Assembly (NCBI GenBank): GCA_963603365.1
Contig: CAVCMI010000030.1
Coordinates: 1-21,494, forward strand
Length of the DNA stretch: 21,494 nucleotides
From: F23-D06 sp963603365
GTDB lineage: Bacteria > Bacteroidota > Bacteroidia > Bacteroidales > WCHB1-69
Direction: 5' to 3'
Of the stretch, positions 21,401 to 21,494 are shown piece by piece (position 1 is the stretch's first letter; every line of letters begins with the position of its first letter). Both the position numbers and the translations under genes were made by a program. Under the pieces are notes generated by a model. That model searched no databases, was not told where the DNA came from, and saw nothing but the letters and a program-made list of their open reading frames with translations.

Positions 21401-21494
21401 ATGAAAAGTTTTATTGCTATTGTCACAGGTGCCTCGTCTGGGCTTGGCGTATGCTATGTAGATGCTGTGACCAAACTGTTTCCCGACATTGACG
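21401..21494 (+). CDS. Short-chain dehydrogenase/reductase, N-terminal part
   Basis: The frame from ATG 21401 is open to the window end and encodes 31 residues. It begins MKSFIAIVTGASSGLG: a beta strand followed by the TGxxxGxG cofactor motif (TGASSGLG, residues 9-16) of classical SDR enzymes, which use NAD(P)(H) in a Rossmann fold. The catalytic region lies outside the window, so substrate and exact class cannot be given. It is downstream of the inverted-repeat cassette on the same strand and might be read by transcription leaving that cassette. Confidence 0.85.
   Translation, partial: MKSFIAIVTGASSGLGVCYVDAVTKLFPDID

Noticed and set aside
1..21494. CRISPR array or complete insertion sequence
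   Set aside because: No series of regularly spaced repeats and no transposase gene were found; the only long repeats are the 27-bp inverted pair and the short heptamers.

Overview
The window looks like chromosomal DNA of a Bacteroidales bacterium (phylum Bacteroidota). The evidence is a gldH gene next to a PSP1-family gene, a DUF4301 gene, a nucleoside kinase with a ThrRS-like front half, and the repeated use of the Bacteroidota -7 promoter hexamer-like motif TAnnTTTG just before inferred transcription units, with few Shine-Dalgarno sites. Two genes of anaerobic lysine fermentation (kdd, kamD) suggest an amino-acid-fermenting lineage; I cannot name the genus.

Layout. 1-1605: the end of an unknown gene overlaps a cytosine-5 DNA methyltransferase with its own N-terminal helix-turn-helix, probably the end of a restriction-modification locus, followed by a short repeat-rich spacer. 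1606-4457 (minus): a DUF819 membrane protein and CTP synthase (pyrG). 4549-8220 (plus): nucleoside kinase and a DUF2520 oxidoreductase-like protein overlapping by one base, then 3,5-diaminohexanoate dehydrogenase (kdd) with its own promoter and terminator. 8246-11772 (minus): a PhnP-like metallo-hydrolase, a carboxyltransferase protein of the oxaloacetate decarboxylase/pyruvate carboxylase B family whose terminal biotinyl-like domain lacks the biotin lysine, and a CPBP membrane protease overlapping it by 4 bases. 11896-13423 (plus): DUF4301. 13454-17839 (minus): GT2 glycosyltransferase, lysine 5,6-aminomutase alpha subunit (kamD), PSP1/RicT-like protein and gldH. 18076-19898 (plus): a tRNA-Pro/tRNA-Arg unit with terminator, then a CstA-family transporter with a near-ideal promoter.

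From about 19900 to the end the character changes. First comes a gene graveyard (tail of a Bcp-type peroxiredoxin, a deleted and frameshifted RhuM-family gene). Then comes an AT-rich block with a possible 34-aa membrane peptide and an unknown 155-aa gene bracketed by perfect 27-bp inverted repeats, the second of which encodes the end of that gene. The window closes inside a short-chain dehydrogenase gene.

Functional threads: kdd and kamD belong to one pathway but sit about 7.3 kb apart on opposite strands, and the obligatory partner kamE is absent here, so the pathway is dispersed in this genome. The inverted-repeat cassette near the right end is the least explained structure and the best candidate for something undescribed.
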